Shown: piece after piece, positions 17,620 to 27,115 of the stretch
Layout of the letters: each line of letters opens with the position of its first letter
Numbering within the stretch: position 1 is the first letter of the stretch
Assembly (NCBI GenBank): GCA_028281105.1
Contig: JANQKQ010000059.1
Span: forward strand, 1 to 64,000
Direction of reading: 5' to 3'
Length of the DNA: 64,000 nt
DNA from: Rhizobiaceae bacterium
GTDB lineage: Bacteria; Pseudomonadota; Alphaproteobacteria; Rhizobiales; Rhizobiaceae
Program-made: the position numbers and the translations under genes
Notes under the pieces: model-generated
What the model was told of the DNA's origin: nothing
Database searches by the model: none
The model's input: only the letters and a program-made list of their open reading frames with translations

Positions 17620-17869
17620 GGGGCGGGGCCTGTTGCTGGCGAGCTAATGAAGCTGGTCGATTGACTGGCTCGCAGCTACAGCAAAGTCCGAGCGGGCGTA
17701 TGAATCTTCCAGGACGGCGTGCGGCCTTCCGGTTGCTTGTTTTACCCGGCGGCACCTGGACGGAGCGAGTTAGCCCGCCAGCGAAGCTAACCTGCATGAC
17801 CGCTACCGTTAGGACGCAGAGGGGAAGAAGAAGACGGAGATTGTGGGACGCGCTGGTCGATCAGCCCGT

Positions 17870-19393
17870 CTACTCCAATCTCTCCAGGTTTCTATTTAGT
17901 TCGATGACACGCTGGGTTTCGCGGGCTTGATTGTGCATCTGCTCGATTCTCTGTTCTTCTCCCTCCGCCATTGGCAATTCGACATATGCACCAACGACTT
18001 TGGGTGGCGGCTTGCGCGTTTTGGTTGACGTGCGGACGAAACCAGCCGCTTCGGGAGAAACGTCGGGGAGTTGACCGGTTACAGCCATGGGCGCCAGGGT
18101 GACACATGAATTAGAAGTTAGTTCAATAACCTTCGGCTGTGGCGGCAAGGCGACTTTCAACTCATATCCAGCCTCTTTGCCGATGGTGACCTCCTCGACC
18201 ACGGTCGATTTGGGCGCCTTCACCTTGGGCGTCATGACGACTGAGACGATATGGGCATCTGTTCGACTCGGGGTGACGCTCAAGCCTAAACTTTGAAGTT
18301 TAAATGATGCGTTGACGGTCGAAAACTTGATTGATGGATGCAATCCTCCTGTTACTTCGGTGGTGAATTGAAGTTTATCTGTAAGAGGGGGTATATCTTT
18401 CTTTGATGGAATTGTGTCTTCATATATTTTTCTGTTGTAGTAAGTGCCAGCTCTCTGGATAATTTCGGAATGGCAGGTATTTGCGATCTTGCAGTTTGGC
18501 TTTTCGTCTTTGTTGCATTGTCTTGTTATTTTGGTGAATTCAAGAACTTTTTCGATGCTGTTCATCCAGCCACCAGACAGTTCAAGGGCCGCGTCTGTGA
18601 CGGCTTCCTCAGACCAGTCCTCGCGCATGGGTATTGTCGTGTCGACGAGCGCGTGAGCGACGAAGAAATTAACAGTTTTCGCAAGATTGATTTTTCCCCG
18701 CATTGGGTAAATCCAATCAATGTGTTTGGGACTTTTGCTTTTTTCTGTTTTCCCGTATTGGTTAGTTGTGCAATCAAATTGTTGTAGAGCGCCTATTCTA
18801 GTTTGAGATATATTGAATGTTCTTTTATTTATTCTTTTGAGATTCAGTTTTTGCTCGTTGATACCAAGTGTAAACGGGTGATCGCCCATCGTCGGAGAAA
18901 TCGAGGCGGTCGCCGAATGGTTGTTACTTTCGGTCATCGTCAGATCAAATTCATAGCTGACGCTGGAATTTTGAAAGAATGTCGCCTGCACCAACGCCCG
19001 CGGATCCATGTCATAAAGTTGCACATCTTGGATCTCGGCGGGATTGATCATGATCTCTTCGGCAATGGTGCTCGCGCCTGGAAAATCCTCATACGATCCG
19101 ATCAATCCGGCCATCCTGGCGATGAAAGCATCCCGCACCTCGCAACGCACCTGCCTCACGATCACGGCGGTGTAATCCTCCAATGGAATCGACAAACTAT
19201 ACCCAAACGGCGTGGGATTGATCGAGCAGCCGGCGATGGCCACGGTGCCGATCAGGGCCGCCTTGGTCGCCAATGGGCCGATTATGCGCGGGCGAACCGG
19301 CTTGGTCTGGCCCGTGTCGGATTGGGTTGAACTGAAAAAGCTCGGCGCGGTCGAATTTTTCGCGCGCGCATTGAACAAACGCAACATGCTCAC
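17870..19393 (-). CDS. Orphan lipoprotein, AT-rich
   Basis: 507 residues, no family recognised. A lipobox-like LIGTVAIAGCS ends near residue 57, which would make it a membrane lipoprotein. However, about 40 mostly polar residues precede the hydrophobic stretch, which is unusually long, so a start closer to the lipobox or a cytosol-facing arm is possible. The GTG at 19393 has AGGGGGG seven bases upstream. The body is rich in Asn, Thr, Lys and Ser with predicted beta structure, and has a C-terminal charged coiled-coil-like tail (EGEEQRIEQMHNQARETQRV). The middle part (18300-18900) is much more AT-rich than the neighbours, a sign of recent acquisition. No partner genes are adjacent. Confidence 0.7.
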   Translation of the reverse strand: MSMLRLFNARAKNSTAPSFFSSTQSDTGQTKPVRPRIIGPLATKAALIGTVAIAGCSINPTPFGYSLSIPLEDYTAVIVRQVRCEVRDAFIARMAGLIGSYEDFPGASTIAEEIMINPAEIQDVQLYDMDPRALVQATFFQNSSVSYEFDLTMTESNNHSATASISPTMGDHPFTLGINEQKLNLKRINKRTFNISQTRIGALQQFDCTTNQYGKTEKSKSPKHIDWIYPMRGKINLAKTVNFFVAHALVDTTIPMREDWSEEAVTDAALELSGGWMNSIEKVLEFTKITRQCNKDEKPNCKIANTCHSEIIQRAGTYYNRKIYEDTIPSKKDIPPLTDKLQFTTEVTGGLHPSIKFSTVNASFKLQSLGLSVTPSRTDAHIVSVVMTPKVKAPKSTVVEEVTIGKEAGYELKVALPPQPKVIELTSNSCVTLAPMAVTGQLPDVSPEAAGFVRTSTKTRKPPPKVVGAYVELPMAEGEEQRIEQMHNQARETQRVIELNRNLERLE

Positions 19394-19635
19394 AACAACA
19401 CCCCCCTGCCTTGGTGAGGTTACTCACCGATACGCGGCCGCTCGTTCAACGGATCAGTCTACGGAACGGCGAAACTGCCGAGCGCAAGGATCGACGAGAT
19501 AATTACGGTGCTCTACCGTGATAGAAACGTGAATTTTCCGCCGAATTGAATGCGGCTGGAAAAATTTCTTTTGCGATTACTGGAGAATTACACATGGATG
19601 CACGTTATGCGTGCCCAATGTGCATGATGTCCATT

Positions 19636-22600
19636 TTATGAGGCGGTCCCAAACCCACCAGCCCCCGGCGTGGTCACGATCACGGCCTCGCCGGCTTTCA
19701 CCGAGGTCTGGTCGCAGTGGGCCAGTTCCTGGACCTCGCCGCCCAGCCGGCGGATTTCGGTGCGGCCCTTTTTGCCGTTGCCGCCGCCTTCCAGGCCCCT
19801 GGGTGCGTGTTTGCGTGACGAGGCCAGGATGGCGCATTCCATGTCTTCGCGGAACCGCAGCACGCGGCGCACGCCGTCGCCGCCGGGGAATTCGCCGTCG
19901 CCGCCCGAGCCGCGGCGGATGGAGAATTCTTCGACCACCACCGGATAGCGCATCTCCAGCACTTCCGGATCGGTGAGCCTGGTGTTGGTCATGTGCACGT
20001 GGACGGCGTTTGCGCCGGCGAATGCGCGGCCATCGTTGGTGCGGCCGGCGGGCGCGCCGCCGCAGATGGTCTCGTAGTTCTGATAGCGCTCGTTGCCGTA
20101 GGTCAGGTTGTTCATCGTGCCGGACCCGTTGGCGAGCGCGCCCAGCGCCATCAGCAGGCAGTTGGTCACCTGCTGGCTGGTCTCGGTGTTGCCGGCGATG
20201 ACCGCCGAAGGGTAGGCGGGTTTGAGCATCGAACCCTCCGGCACGATGATCTCGATGGGCTTCAGGCAGCCGGCGTTCATCGGGATGTCGTCCTCGACCA
20301 TCAGCCGGAACACGTAGAGCACCGCGGCGCGCGAGACCGGTTCGGGCGCGTTGAAGTTATTCGCTTCAGCTTTCGAGGTGCCGGTGAAATCGACCGTGGC
20401 GGAGCGCGCGGCCTTGTCGACCGAGATGCGCACCTTGATCTGCTGGCCGGTATCGGTGGGGTAGGTGGCCTCGCAGTCGCTCAGCGCGTCGATCACCCGG
20501 CGCACGCTTTCCTCGGCGTTGTCTTGCACGTGGCCCATATAGGCGTGCACCACGTCGAGGCCGAACTGGTCCACCATCTTGCGCAGCTCGGCCACGCCCT
20601 TTTCGTTGGCGGCGATCTGGGCGCGGATGTCGGCCATGTTCTGCTCGGGATTGCGCGCCGGCCAGGGGTGGTCGGTGAGCAGCTTGATCATCTGCGCTTC
20701 GCGCAACCGGCCGCGATCGACCAGGCGGAAGTTGTCGATCAGCACGCCTTCTTCATCCACATGGGTGGCGCGCGGAGTGGCGCTGCCTGGGGCCATGCCG
20801 CCGATGTCGGCGTGGTGGCCTCGTGAGGCAACGTAGAACAGCAACTCCGGGTTTTCGCTGCTTCTTTTTTTGGTTTCCGATGACCCATCCGGGTCATCGG
20901 CCGTTCGCGGGCTGGCGCTTTGGCTTGCAGCCAAAGCTTGCCCTGCCACGGAGGGAGGAGCGCCCTGCTCGGCGAATACGGGGGTGACCACGGTGATGTC
21001 GGGCAGGTGGGTGCCGCCATTGTACGGCGCGTTCAAGATGAACACGTCGCCGGGGTGGATGTCGCCTGCGTTCTGTTCGATGATGGTTTCGACCGAGCGG
21101 TCCATCGAGCCCAGGTGCACGGGCATGTGCGGCGCGTTGGCTACCAGCGAGCCGTCGGCGGAGAACACCGCGCAGGAGAAATCGAGCCGCTCCTTGATGT
21201 TGACGGAATAGGCGGTGTTCTGCAGCGTCACGCCCATCTGTTCGGCGATCGACATGAACAGGTTGTTGAACACTTCCAGCATCACCGGATCGGCCTGCGT
21301 CCCGATCGCGTGGGCGCGTTCGAGAGCTTCGACCCGGTCGAGCACGATGTGATCGAGCGCGTTGATCGAAGCACGCCAGCCGGGCTCGACGACGATGGTC
21401 TGGTGCGGTTCGACGATGAGCGCCGGGCCGGCGACCCGGTTGCCGGGCGCAAGCCCATCGCGCATGTGCACGCCAGCCTGGCGCCAGCGCCCTGCGGTAA
21501 ACATCTCGAACTTGCGGTCGGCCGTGACGTCGTGCTCGTCGAACGGGTGCTCCGTTTCGCGGGCGGCCTGTCCGCCGCCCACGGCTTCGACCTCGATCGC
21601 CTCGACGATCATGTCCTTGCCTTCGAAAACGAAGCCGAACTGCTTTCGGTGTGCCGCTTCGAAGGCAGCAACCATCTCGCCGAGCGGCGCCAGCGGTACG
21701 GCCAGCGCGGTGTCCGTGCCGTCATAGCGGATGTGGGCGCGCGAAAAAGTTGTTATATCAGAGGAGCTTACACCTTGCTCCTGCAATTCAGATTCCGATT
21801 CAACTGAAAGTTCTGATTCAACTTGATCAAGCGTTGATTCAATTGTCTCGTCCAGTTTGACAACCAACGCCCGTGAGCGGTTGGCGCGCAACTGCGCCAG
21901 CCCCATGCCGTAAGCCGACAGGATGCCGGAGAACGGATGGATGAGCACGGTCGACATGGCGAGCGCGTCGGCGACCGCGCAGGCATGCTGGCCGCCGGCG
22001 CCTCCGAAGCAGTTGAGCGCATAGCCGGACACGTCATAGCCGCGCTGGACCGAGATCTTCTTGATCGCGTTGGCCATGTTTTCCACCGCGATCTTCAGGA
22101 AGCCCTCGGCGACCTGTTCTGGCGTCGAGTCGATCTCGGTCGCGAGAGCGGAGAACTTTTCGCGCACCACTTCGGCGTCGAGCGGCTGGTCCTGGCGCTG
22201 CCCGAAGATGGCCGGGAAAAATTCCGAACGCAATTTACCGACCATCACGTTAGCGTCGGTCACCGCCAGCGGGCCGCCGCGCCGGTAGCAGGCGGGACCG
22301 GGATCGGCGCCCGCCGAATCCGGGCCGACCTGGAAGCGGCCGTCGCGGAAGCTCAGGATCGAGCCGCCGCCGGCGGCCACGGTGTGGATGCGCATCATCG
22401 GCGCGCGCATTCGCACTCCGGCGACCTCGGTCTCGAAGGCGCGCTCCAACTCGCCGTCATAGTGGGACACATCGGTCGACGTGCCGCCCATGTCGAAGCC
22501 GATGATCTTGTCGAAGCCGGCGAGCGAAGCGGTTTCGATCGCACCGACCACGCCGCCGGCGGGGCCGGAAAGGATCGCGTCCTTGCCTTGAAAGAGTTCG

Positions 22601-23487
22601 GCGCCGGTGAGCCCGCCTGAAGACATCATGAACATCAGGCGGGTGGGGGGATTGGCTCTCCCCCTTTTGGGGGGAGATGTCACGTCGTCATCGGACGGCG
22701 GGACAGAGGGGGGGAGGGCCGCATCCTCGGAACGAGCCGCTTCACCCACCTCCGTCGGCTGTGCCGACATCTCCCCCCTGAGGGGGGAGAACGGGGTGCC
22801 GAGCTCGCCCGCCACGTGGTTCACGTAGCGGCGCAGGATCGGCGACAGGTAGGCGTCGACCACGGTGGTGTCGCCGCGGCCGACGAGTTTGACCAGCGGC
22901 GAGACCTCGTGGCTGACGGAGACCTGGGCGAAGCCGGCGGCCCGGGCGGCAGCGGCGACCCGGCGCTCGTGCTCGGGATATTTCCAGGCATGGATGAAGG
23001 CGATGGCCAGCGAATCGAAGCCGGCGGCGCGCAGGTCCTGCAACCGGGCGCCGACGGCGTCGAGATCGGGCGTCGCCTCGACGGTGCCGTCGGCGAGCAC
23101 GCGCTCGTCGACCTCGACGACCCGCTCGTACAGCAGTTCCGGCTTGACGATCTGCTTGGCGAAAATGTCGGGCCGGGCCTGGTAGCCGATCGCCAGGCCG
23201 TCGCCGAAGCCCTTTGTGATGAGAAGAGCGGTGCGTTCGCCTTTGCGCTCCAGCAGCGCATTGGTGGCGACGGTCGTGCCCATCTTGACGGCATCAATCA
23301 GATGCGACGGGATCGGTTCATCCCGGCCGACGCCCAGCAGGTCGCGGATGCCCTGGATGGCGGCATCTGCATAGGCCCCAGGGTTCTGAGACAACAGCTT
23401 GTGCGGATGCAGACGACCGGCGGGGTCGCGACCGACGATGTCGGTAAACGTGCCGCCGCGATCGATCCAGAATTGCCACTTGTCCAT
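19636..23487 (-). CDS. 5-oxoprolinase / hydantoinase A-B fusion with two in-frame repeat insertions
   Basis: 1283 residues, ATP-dependent amidohydrolase of the HyuA-HyuB fusion type, which opens 5-oxoproline to glutamate. The N-terminal HyuA part holds [29 protein letters not shown] and GPAGGVVGA (actin-like ATPase). The HyuB part (from about residue 735) holds [29 protein letters not shown] and [11 protein letters not shown]. The start at 23487 follows GGTGGA and is preferred to 23514. The protein is about 80 residues longer than usual (about 1200). The excess is explained by two insertions, at residues about 229-280 and 840-878, encoded by palindromic repeats between conserved motifs. The frame stays open, so it may still be functional. 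It could also be a related N-methylhydantoinase. Confidence 0.88.
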   Translation of the reverse strand: MDKWQFWIDRGGTFTDIVGRDPAGRLHPHKLLSQNPGAYADAAIQGIRDLLGVGRDEPIPSHLIDAVKMGTTVATNALLERKGERTALLITKGFGDGLAIGYQARPDIFAKQIVKPELLYERVVEVDERVLADGTVEATPDLDAVGARLQDLRAAGFDSLAIAFIHAWKYPEHERRVAAAARAAGFAQVSVSHEVSPLVKLVGRGDTTVVDAYLSPILRRYVNHVAGELGTPFSPLRGEMSAQPTEVGEAARSEDAALPPSVPPSDDDVTSPPKRGRANPPTRLMFMMSSGGLTGAELFQGKDAILSGPAGGVVGAIETASLAGFDKIIGFDMGGTSTDVSHYDGELERAFETEVAGVRMRAPMMRIHTVAAGGGSILSFRDGRFQVGPDSAGADPGPACYRRGGPLAVTDANVMVGKLRSEFFPAIFGQRQDQPLDAEVVREKFSALATEIDSTPEQVAEGFLKIAVENMANAIKKISVQRGYDVSGYALNCFGGAGGQHACAVADALAMSTVLIHPFSGILSAYGMGLAQLRANRSRALVVKLDETIESTLDQVESELSVESESELQEQGVSSSDITTFSRAHIRYDGTDTALAVPLAPLGEMVAAFEAAHRKQFGFVFEGKDMIVEAIEVEAVGGGQAARETEHPFDEHDVTADRKFEMFTAGRWRQAGVHMRDGLAPGNRVAGPALIVEPHQTIVVEPGWRASINALDHIVLDRVEALERAHAIGTQADPVMLEVFNNLFMSIAEQMGVTLQNTAYSVNIKERLDFSCAVFSADGSLVANAPHMPVHLGSMDRSVETIIEQNAGDIHPGDVFILNAPYNGGTHLPDITVVTPVFAEQGAPPSVAGQALAASQSASPRTADDPDGSSETKKRSSENPELLFYVASRGHHADIGGMAPGSATPRATHVDEEGVLIDNFRLVDRGRLREAQMIKLLTDHPWPARNPEQNMADIRAQIAANEKGVAELRKMVDQFGLDVVHAYMGHVQDNAEESVRRVIDALSDCEATYPTDTGQQIKVRISVDKAARSATVDFTGTSKAEANNFNAPEPVSRAAVLYVFRLMVEDDIPMNAGCLKPIEIIVPEGSMLKPAYPSAVIAGNTETSQQVTNCLLMALGALANGSGTMNNLTYGNERYQNYETICGGAPAGRTNDGRAFAGANAVHVHMTNTRLTDPEVLEMRYPVVVEEFSIRRGSGGDGEFPGGDGVRRVLRFREDMECAILASSRKHAPRGLEGGGNGKKGRTEIRRLGGEVQELAHCDQTSVKAGEAVIVTTPGAGGFGTAS
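20877..20937. repeat. Intragenic palindromic repeats, insertion 2
   Basis: Two adjacent stem-loops lie inside the oxoprolinase gene: arms CCGATGACCC/GGGTCATCGG (20877-20900) and GCTTTGGCT/AGCCAAAGC (20917-20937). They sit within a stretch (about 20850-20970) that encodes a Ser/Ala/Lys-rich peptide between the conserved motifs TPVF and [17 protein letters not shown] run of eight T lies just before the first stem. The structure differs from insertion 1, so a second repeat family is involved. Confidence 0.65.
22655..22795. repeat. Intragenic palindromic repeat element, insertion 1
   Basis: The element is edged by two GC-rich stems: TCTCCCCC-TTTT-GGGGGAGA (22657-22677) and CTCCCCCC-TGA-GGGGGGAG (22771-22789). 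Inside are GGACAGAGGGGGG and, inverted, GTCGGC-TGT-GCCGAC (22754-22768). The left half has the layout of bases 1-34 of the window and the right half is its inverse. It lies in frame within the oxoprolinase gene, between the [10 protein letters not shown] and [10 protein letters not shown] motifs, adding about 52 residues. Confidence 0.75.
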
Positions 23488-23678
23488 ATCGGTTCCACCG
23501 TCACAGGCCGTCAAATCGCGACCGACTTGAAGGATCAGCCGGTGATCTTGTCAAGCTTTGGGGAGAAGTCGGGGTTCCTTGATAACGCCTTCTCAACCAA
23601 TCCGCACAACCAGGACTTAATCATCGGTTGGTACCATGATCGGCGAAGTTGGACGAACCGACGCAAAGGGGACGGGTG

Positions 23679-25565
23679 GTGGTCGAACAAAAGCTGGCCG
23701 ACAACGGCCTGCCGGTGCGCAAGCGCAACGAGGCCTATGTCATCGACTGCAACGGCCGCCGGGCGATCGTTTCGGCGGTGGTCGAGCACGGAAATTACGA
23801 GCTCTACAACTATTGGGCCGTCGGCCAGATGGTTTCGATCGCGGTCGGCGCCAGCCGTATCGTCGGCGTCGCCTACAAGGTTGACGTGCCGGACGCCGAC
23901 TGGGCCAAGCAGGGGCGCAACGTGGTCCACGTGCATATCGAACTGGTCGGCGAAGTTTCCCAGAACAAGGCCGGAACCATCTCGTTCTCAAACGGCATCG
24001 CCAACTACCCGACCATGGGCTCGATCGCGCATCGCATCCGCGCTTCCGACCTGACGACGGTTTACGAGAACACCGGCGACAACATCATCACCATCGGCCA
24101 TCTTTCGCAGGACGCCTCGGTTCCCGCCACGGTCGATCTGGACATGCTGCTGTCGCGTCACTTCGCGGTTGTGGGCAGCACCGGCGTGGGCAAATCGACT
24201 TCGGTGACGCTGATGCTGCGCAAGATCGTTGAAAGGCGGCCCGACCTGCGCGTGCTTATCCTCGACCCGCACAACGAATTCACTTCCGCCTTTCCCGATC
24301 ATGCGGTGAGCGTCGATGCACGCACCATGGAGCTGCCGTTCTGGCTGTTCAAGCTCGATGAGTTCGCTGAAGTCATCTTTCGCGGCCAACGCGGGCTCGA
24401 GGTCGAGCGCGAGCTGCTGCGAGATCTCATTCCGCTTGCGCGCGAGCGCTATCGTGCCGGCAAGGACGGCCACGCGCCGACGCTGGTGCGCAGGGCGAAG
24501 GACACCGAAGCCGGCTCCGCCGACACGCCGTTGCCGTATCGCGCCGCCGACCTGATCGCGGTGATCGACGACAGGTTGGGCCAGCTCGACGCCAAGACGG
24601 ATGTTCCCGCGCTCAAATCGCTGCGCAACCGAATTGATGGCCTGGTCGCCGATCCGCGGTTCGCTTTCATGTTCACCAACGGCGGCGACACGATCGAGAA
24701 AATTCTCGGCAAGCTGTTCCGCATCCCGCAGGACGGTAAGCCGATCTGCGTGTTCGAGCTTTCGGGTCTGCCCTCGGAAGTGGTCGCCTCGGCGGTCTCA
24801 GTGATGTGCCGGCTGGCCTTCGACCTGGGCCTGTCGAGCAACGGCGCGGTTCAGACCCTGGTGGTGTGCGAGGAAGCACATCGATATATCCCGGCCGACG
24901 CGAATGCCGGCTTCTGGCCGACGCGCCAGGCGATCGCCCGCATCGCAAAGGAAGGGCGCAAATACGGCGTGTATCTGGGTATCGTCACCCAGCGCCCCGG
25001 TGAGCTGGATCCCACCATCCTGTCCCAATGCAACACGCTGTTCGCCATGCGCCTGTCGAACAAGCGCGACCAGGACATCGTCGCCGACGCGGTGACCAAC
25101 GGGGCGCAAAGCACCATCGGATTCCTGTCTTCGATCGCCAATCGCGAGTGTATCGCGTTCGGCGAGGCGATTCATACGCCGATGCGCATGACGTTCGAAA
25201 CCATCGCCAGGGAAGATCTGCCGGGCGCGCGCATTCATAATTCACAGGCGGCGGCGCGCTCGGGCGGCGACATCGCCCTGGGACCGGTGATCGCGCGTAT
25301 GCGCAACGAACATCAGCGGCCACAGGCGTCACGTGACGCTTTGCCCGAGCAGGTTCAGGTCGCGGTGGCCGGCGGGCAGTCCGCACGGTGCTTGGAAAAC
25401 CGCATCGACGACCAGGCGAATGCTTCGCCGCCGGCCCGCCAAGGGCTTGCCACGCCTGCCGCACTGCGCCGGCGAACCAGTGCGCCGGCACCGGCCGCGA
25501 GCGGGCGCACCCAACACCGCCTGGCAACCAAAGAACTCATCGATTCGTTTCGCGAGCGCGGCTGA
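23679..25565 (+). CDS. HerA-like ATPase (DUF87)
   Basis: 628 residues. An N-terminal HAS-barrel-like domain (residues 1-about 110, with VGQMVSIAVGASRIVGVAYKVD) precedes a FtsK/HerA-type ATPase. Walker A is VVGSTGVGKSTSV (about residue 165), Walker B LVVCEEAH (about 393), and the arginine/sensor region VTQRPGELDPTILSQCNTLFAMRL is typical of the HerA/VirB4-like group. HerA ATPases form hexameric DNA translocases, usually with the nuclease NurA, which is not present here. The last 100 residues are low-complexity and polar. The GTG at 23679 is chosen for its spacing to AAAGGGG; GTG 23676 and TTG 23649 are alternatives. It is divergent from the oxoprolinase gene. Confidence 0.82.
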   Translation: MVEQKLADNGLPVRKRNEAYVIDCNGRRAIVSAVVEHGNYELYNYWAVGQMVSIAVGASRIVGVAYKVDVPDADWAKQGRNVVHVHIELVGEVSQNKAGTISFSNGIANYPTMGSIAHRIRASDLTTVYENTGDNIITIGHLSQDASVPATVDLDMLLSRHFAVVGSTGVGKSTSVTLMLRKIVERRPDLRVLILDPHNEFTSAFPDHAVSVDARTMELPFWLFKLDEFAEVIFRGQRGLEVERELLRDLIPLARERYRAGKDGHAPTLVRRAKDTEAGSADTPLPYRAADLIAVIDDRLGQLDAKTDVPALKSLRNRIDGLVADPRFAFMFTNGGDTIEKILGKLFRIPQDGKPICVFELSGLPSEVVASAVSVMCRLAFDLGLSSNGAVQTLVVCEEAHRYIPADANAGFWPTRQAIARIAKEGRKYGVYLGIVTQRPGELDPTILSQCNTLFAMRLSNKRDQDIVADAVTNGAQSTIGFLSSIANRECIAFGEAIHTPMRMTFETIAREDLPGARIHNSQAAARSGGDIALGPVIARMRNEHQRPQASRDALPEQVQVAVAGGQSARCLENRIDDQANASPPARQGLATPAALRRRTSAPAPAASGRTQHRLATKELIDSFRERG

Positions 25566-25608
25566 CGAACCGCAAAACCCGATTCCCCTTTGCCGCCAAT
25601 TGCTCTAA

Positions 25609-26316
25609 ATGAAGCCCATGTCGGTATGGGCGCGCATCGGCGATTTTCTGACGGGCATCAAGTCGGAAGGGCTTTCCGGCGTGATCGAGGCCGTGCGCAC
25701 GGTATTCGAGGGTGACCCGGAAACGCGGCGTCAGGTCGGGTTTTCGATCGCCATGATCGCGTTGTCGGCGAAGATGGCCAAGGCCGACGGCGTGGTGACC
25801 GTCGATGAGGTCGACGCATTTCGGCAGCTGTTCGCCATTCCCGACGACGAAGCGCGCAATGTCGCGCGGCTCTACAACCTGGCCAAACAGGACGTGAGCG
25901 GCTACCACGCCTATGCGCGCCAGGTCAAAAACCTGTTTCCCGACGACCATGTGATCCTGGCCGATGTGATGGACGGGCTTTTTCATATCGCCAAGGCGGA
26001 CGGGTTCATCCACGAGCGTGAGATGGCGTTCCTTAATGACGTCGCCGGTATCTTCGAGCTCGACGAGCGTGAATACGGGCGGATCAAACTGCGGCATATG
26101 GAGCCGGAGGCAGGCGATCCCTACGTGCTGCTGGGCGCCGAGCGCGAATGGGACTTCGAGACCCTGAAGCGGCACTATCGCAAAATGGTTCAGGACAGCC
26201 ATCCCGACCGGTTGATCGCCCGCGGCGTGCCGCCGGAATTCGTCGCGATCGCCAACGATCGGCTGGCCAGCATCAACGATGCCTGGGAGACGATCGAGCG
26301 CCAGCACGGGTCGTAG
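25609..26316 (+). CDS. djlA: DjlA-like co-chaperone (TerB plus J domain)
   Basis: 235 residues. The TerB-like domain (about residues 40-160) shows AKMAKADGVVTVDEV and HIAKADGFIHEREM, the paired acidic motifs. The C-terminal J domain (about 170-232) holds YRKMVQDSHPDRLIARG with the HPD motif needed to stimulate DnaK ATPase. There is no N-terminal membrane helix, so, unlike E. coli DjlA, it seems soluble or peripherally bound. The stop TAG is immediately followed by the ATG of the amidase gene, indicating co-transcription. Confidence 0.9.
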   Translation: MKPMSVWARIGDFLTGIKSEGLSGVIEAVRTVFEGDPETRRQVGFSIAMIALSAKMAKADGVVTVDEVDAFRQLFAIPDDEARNVARLYNLAKQDVSGYHAYARQVKNLFPDDHVILADVMDGLFHIAKADGFIHEREMAFLNDVAGIFELDEREYGRIKLRHMEPEAGDPYVLLGAEREWDFETLKRHYRKMVQDSHPDRLIARGVPPEFVAIANDRLASINDAWETIERQHGS

Positions 26317-27066
26317 ATGCGCAGTACCGACAGTTCCTGTGTCGATGAACTGAAGCCCTCGCCCAACTGGGGTGAGCGGGCGGCGGGCGCGAAAGCCGAT
26401 ATGATCGTCCTGCACTACACCGGCATGCCGGACGCGGGCGCGGCCCTCGACTGGTTGTGCGACGGCGACAGCGGGGTTTCGGCGCACTACCTCGTCTTCG
26501 AGGACGGGCGTGTCGTGCAGATGGTGGCCGAGGACAAACGCGCCTGGCACGCCGGTCAATCGGCGTGGCATGGCGCTACCGACATCAACTCCTGCTCCAT
26601 CGGCATCGAAATCGCCAACCCGGGCCACGACCACGGCTATGCCGATTTCGCCGATCAGCAGATCGACGCGGTCATCGCGTTGTGCGGCGACATCGTCGCG
26701 CGGCACGCAATCGCTTCGGAGCGATTGCTGGCGCATTCCGATGTGGCGCCGACGCGCAAGTGGGATCCCGGCGAGAAGTTTCCGTGGCAACGCCTGCACG
26801 AGGCCGGGCTGGGCCACTGGGTGCCGCCGGTGCCGCTGGTCGAGGGTGATGGTTTGCGGATCGGCGCGGAGGGGCCGGCGGTGTCCGGGCTCCAATCGCA
26901 GCTGGCCGGCTACGGCTATGGCGTCGAACGCACCGGCCGCTATGATGAACTGACCGAAGCATGCGTGACCGCGTTTCAGCGCCACTTTCGGCCCGCGCGC
27001 GTAGACGGGGTGGCGGATGGATCGACCATCGCCACGCTGGAGGCGTTGCTCGCCGCGCTGGAATAA
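26317..27066 (+). CDS. N-acetylmuramoyl-L-alanine amidase (AmpD-type) with peptidoglycan-binding domain
   Basis: 249 residues. The amidase_2 domain carries the zinc ligands in IVLHYTGM, LAHSDVAP and KWDPGEKFPW. GVSAHYLVFEDGRVVQMV and SIGIEIANPGHDHGY are further family motifs. From about residue 185 a PG_binding_1 domain follows (GAEGPAVSGLQSQLAGYGY ... TAFQRHFRPARVDG). It cuts the amide between MurNAc and L-Ala. No signal peptide is visible, so a cytosolic recycling role (anhydro-muropeptides, AmpD/AmiD-like) is most likely. It starts at the base after the djlA stop. Confidence 0.9.
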   Translation: MRSTDSSCVDELKPSPNWGERAAGAKADMIVLHYTGMPDAGAALDWLCDGDSGVSAHYLVFEDGRVVQMVAEDKRAWHAGQSAWHGATDINSCSIGIEIANPGHDHGYADFADQQIDAVIALCGDIVARHAIASERLLAHSDVAPTRKWDPGEKFPWQRLHEAGLGHWVPPVPLVEGDGLRIGAEGPAVSGLQSQLAGYGYGVERTGRYDELTEACVTAFQRHFRPARVDGVADGSTIATLEALLAALE

Positions 27067-27115
27067 ACGACAAGCCGCCCGCATCGCTCGGCGCGGACAG
27101 GAAGGGAAAAACGCG

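Noticed and set aside
17549-17869. Possible tRNA or small RNA in the gene-free stretch
   Set aside because: I found no cloverleaf with T-loop GGTTCRA or an obvious terminator; only the CtrA-type box stands out.
18470-18787. Hydrophobic 105-codon frame antisense to the orphan lipoprotein
   Set aside because: It arises from the AT-rich composition there and has no ribosome-binding site; the opposite strand holds the longer, better-supported frame.
20850-22800. Frameshift or assembly error in the oxoprolinase gene
   Set aside because: Conserved motifs on both sides of each insertion are in the same frame, and the inserts carry clear stem-loop structure, so insertion of repeats explains the length better.
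22816-24054. 412-codon plus-strand frame opposite the start of the oxoprolinase gene
   Set aside because: It covers both the strongly supported oxoprolinase N-terminus and the HerA start and has no recognisable motif.
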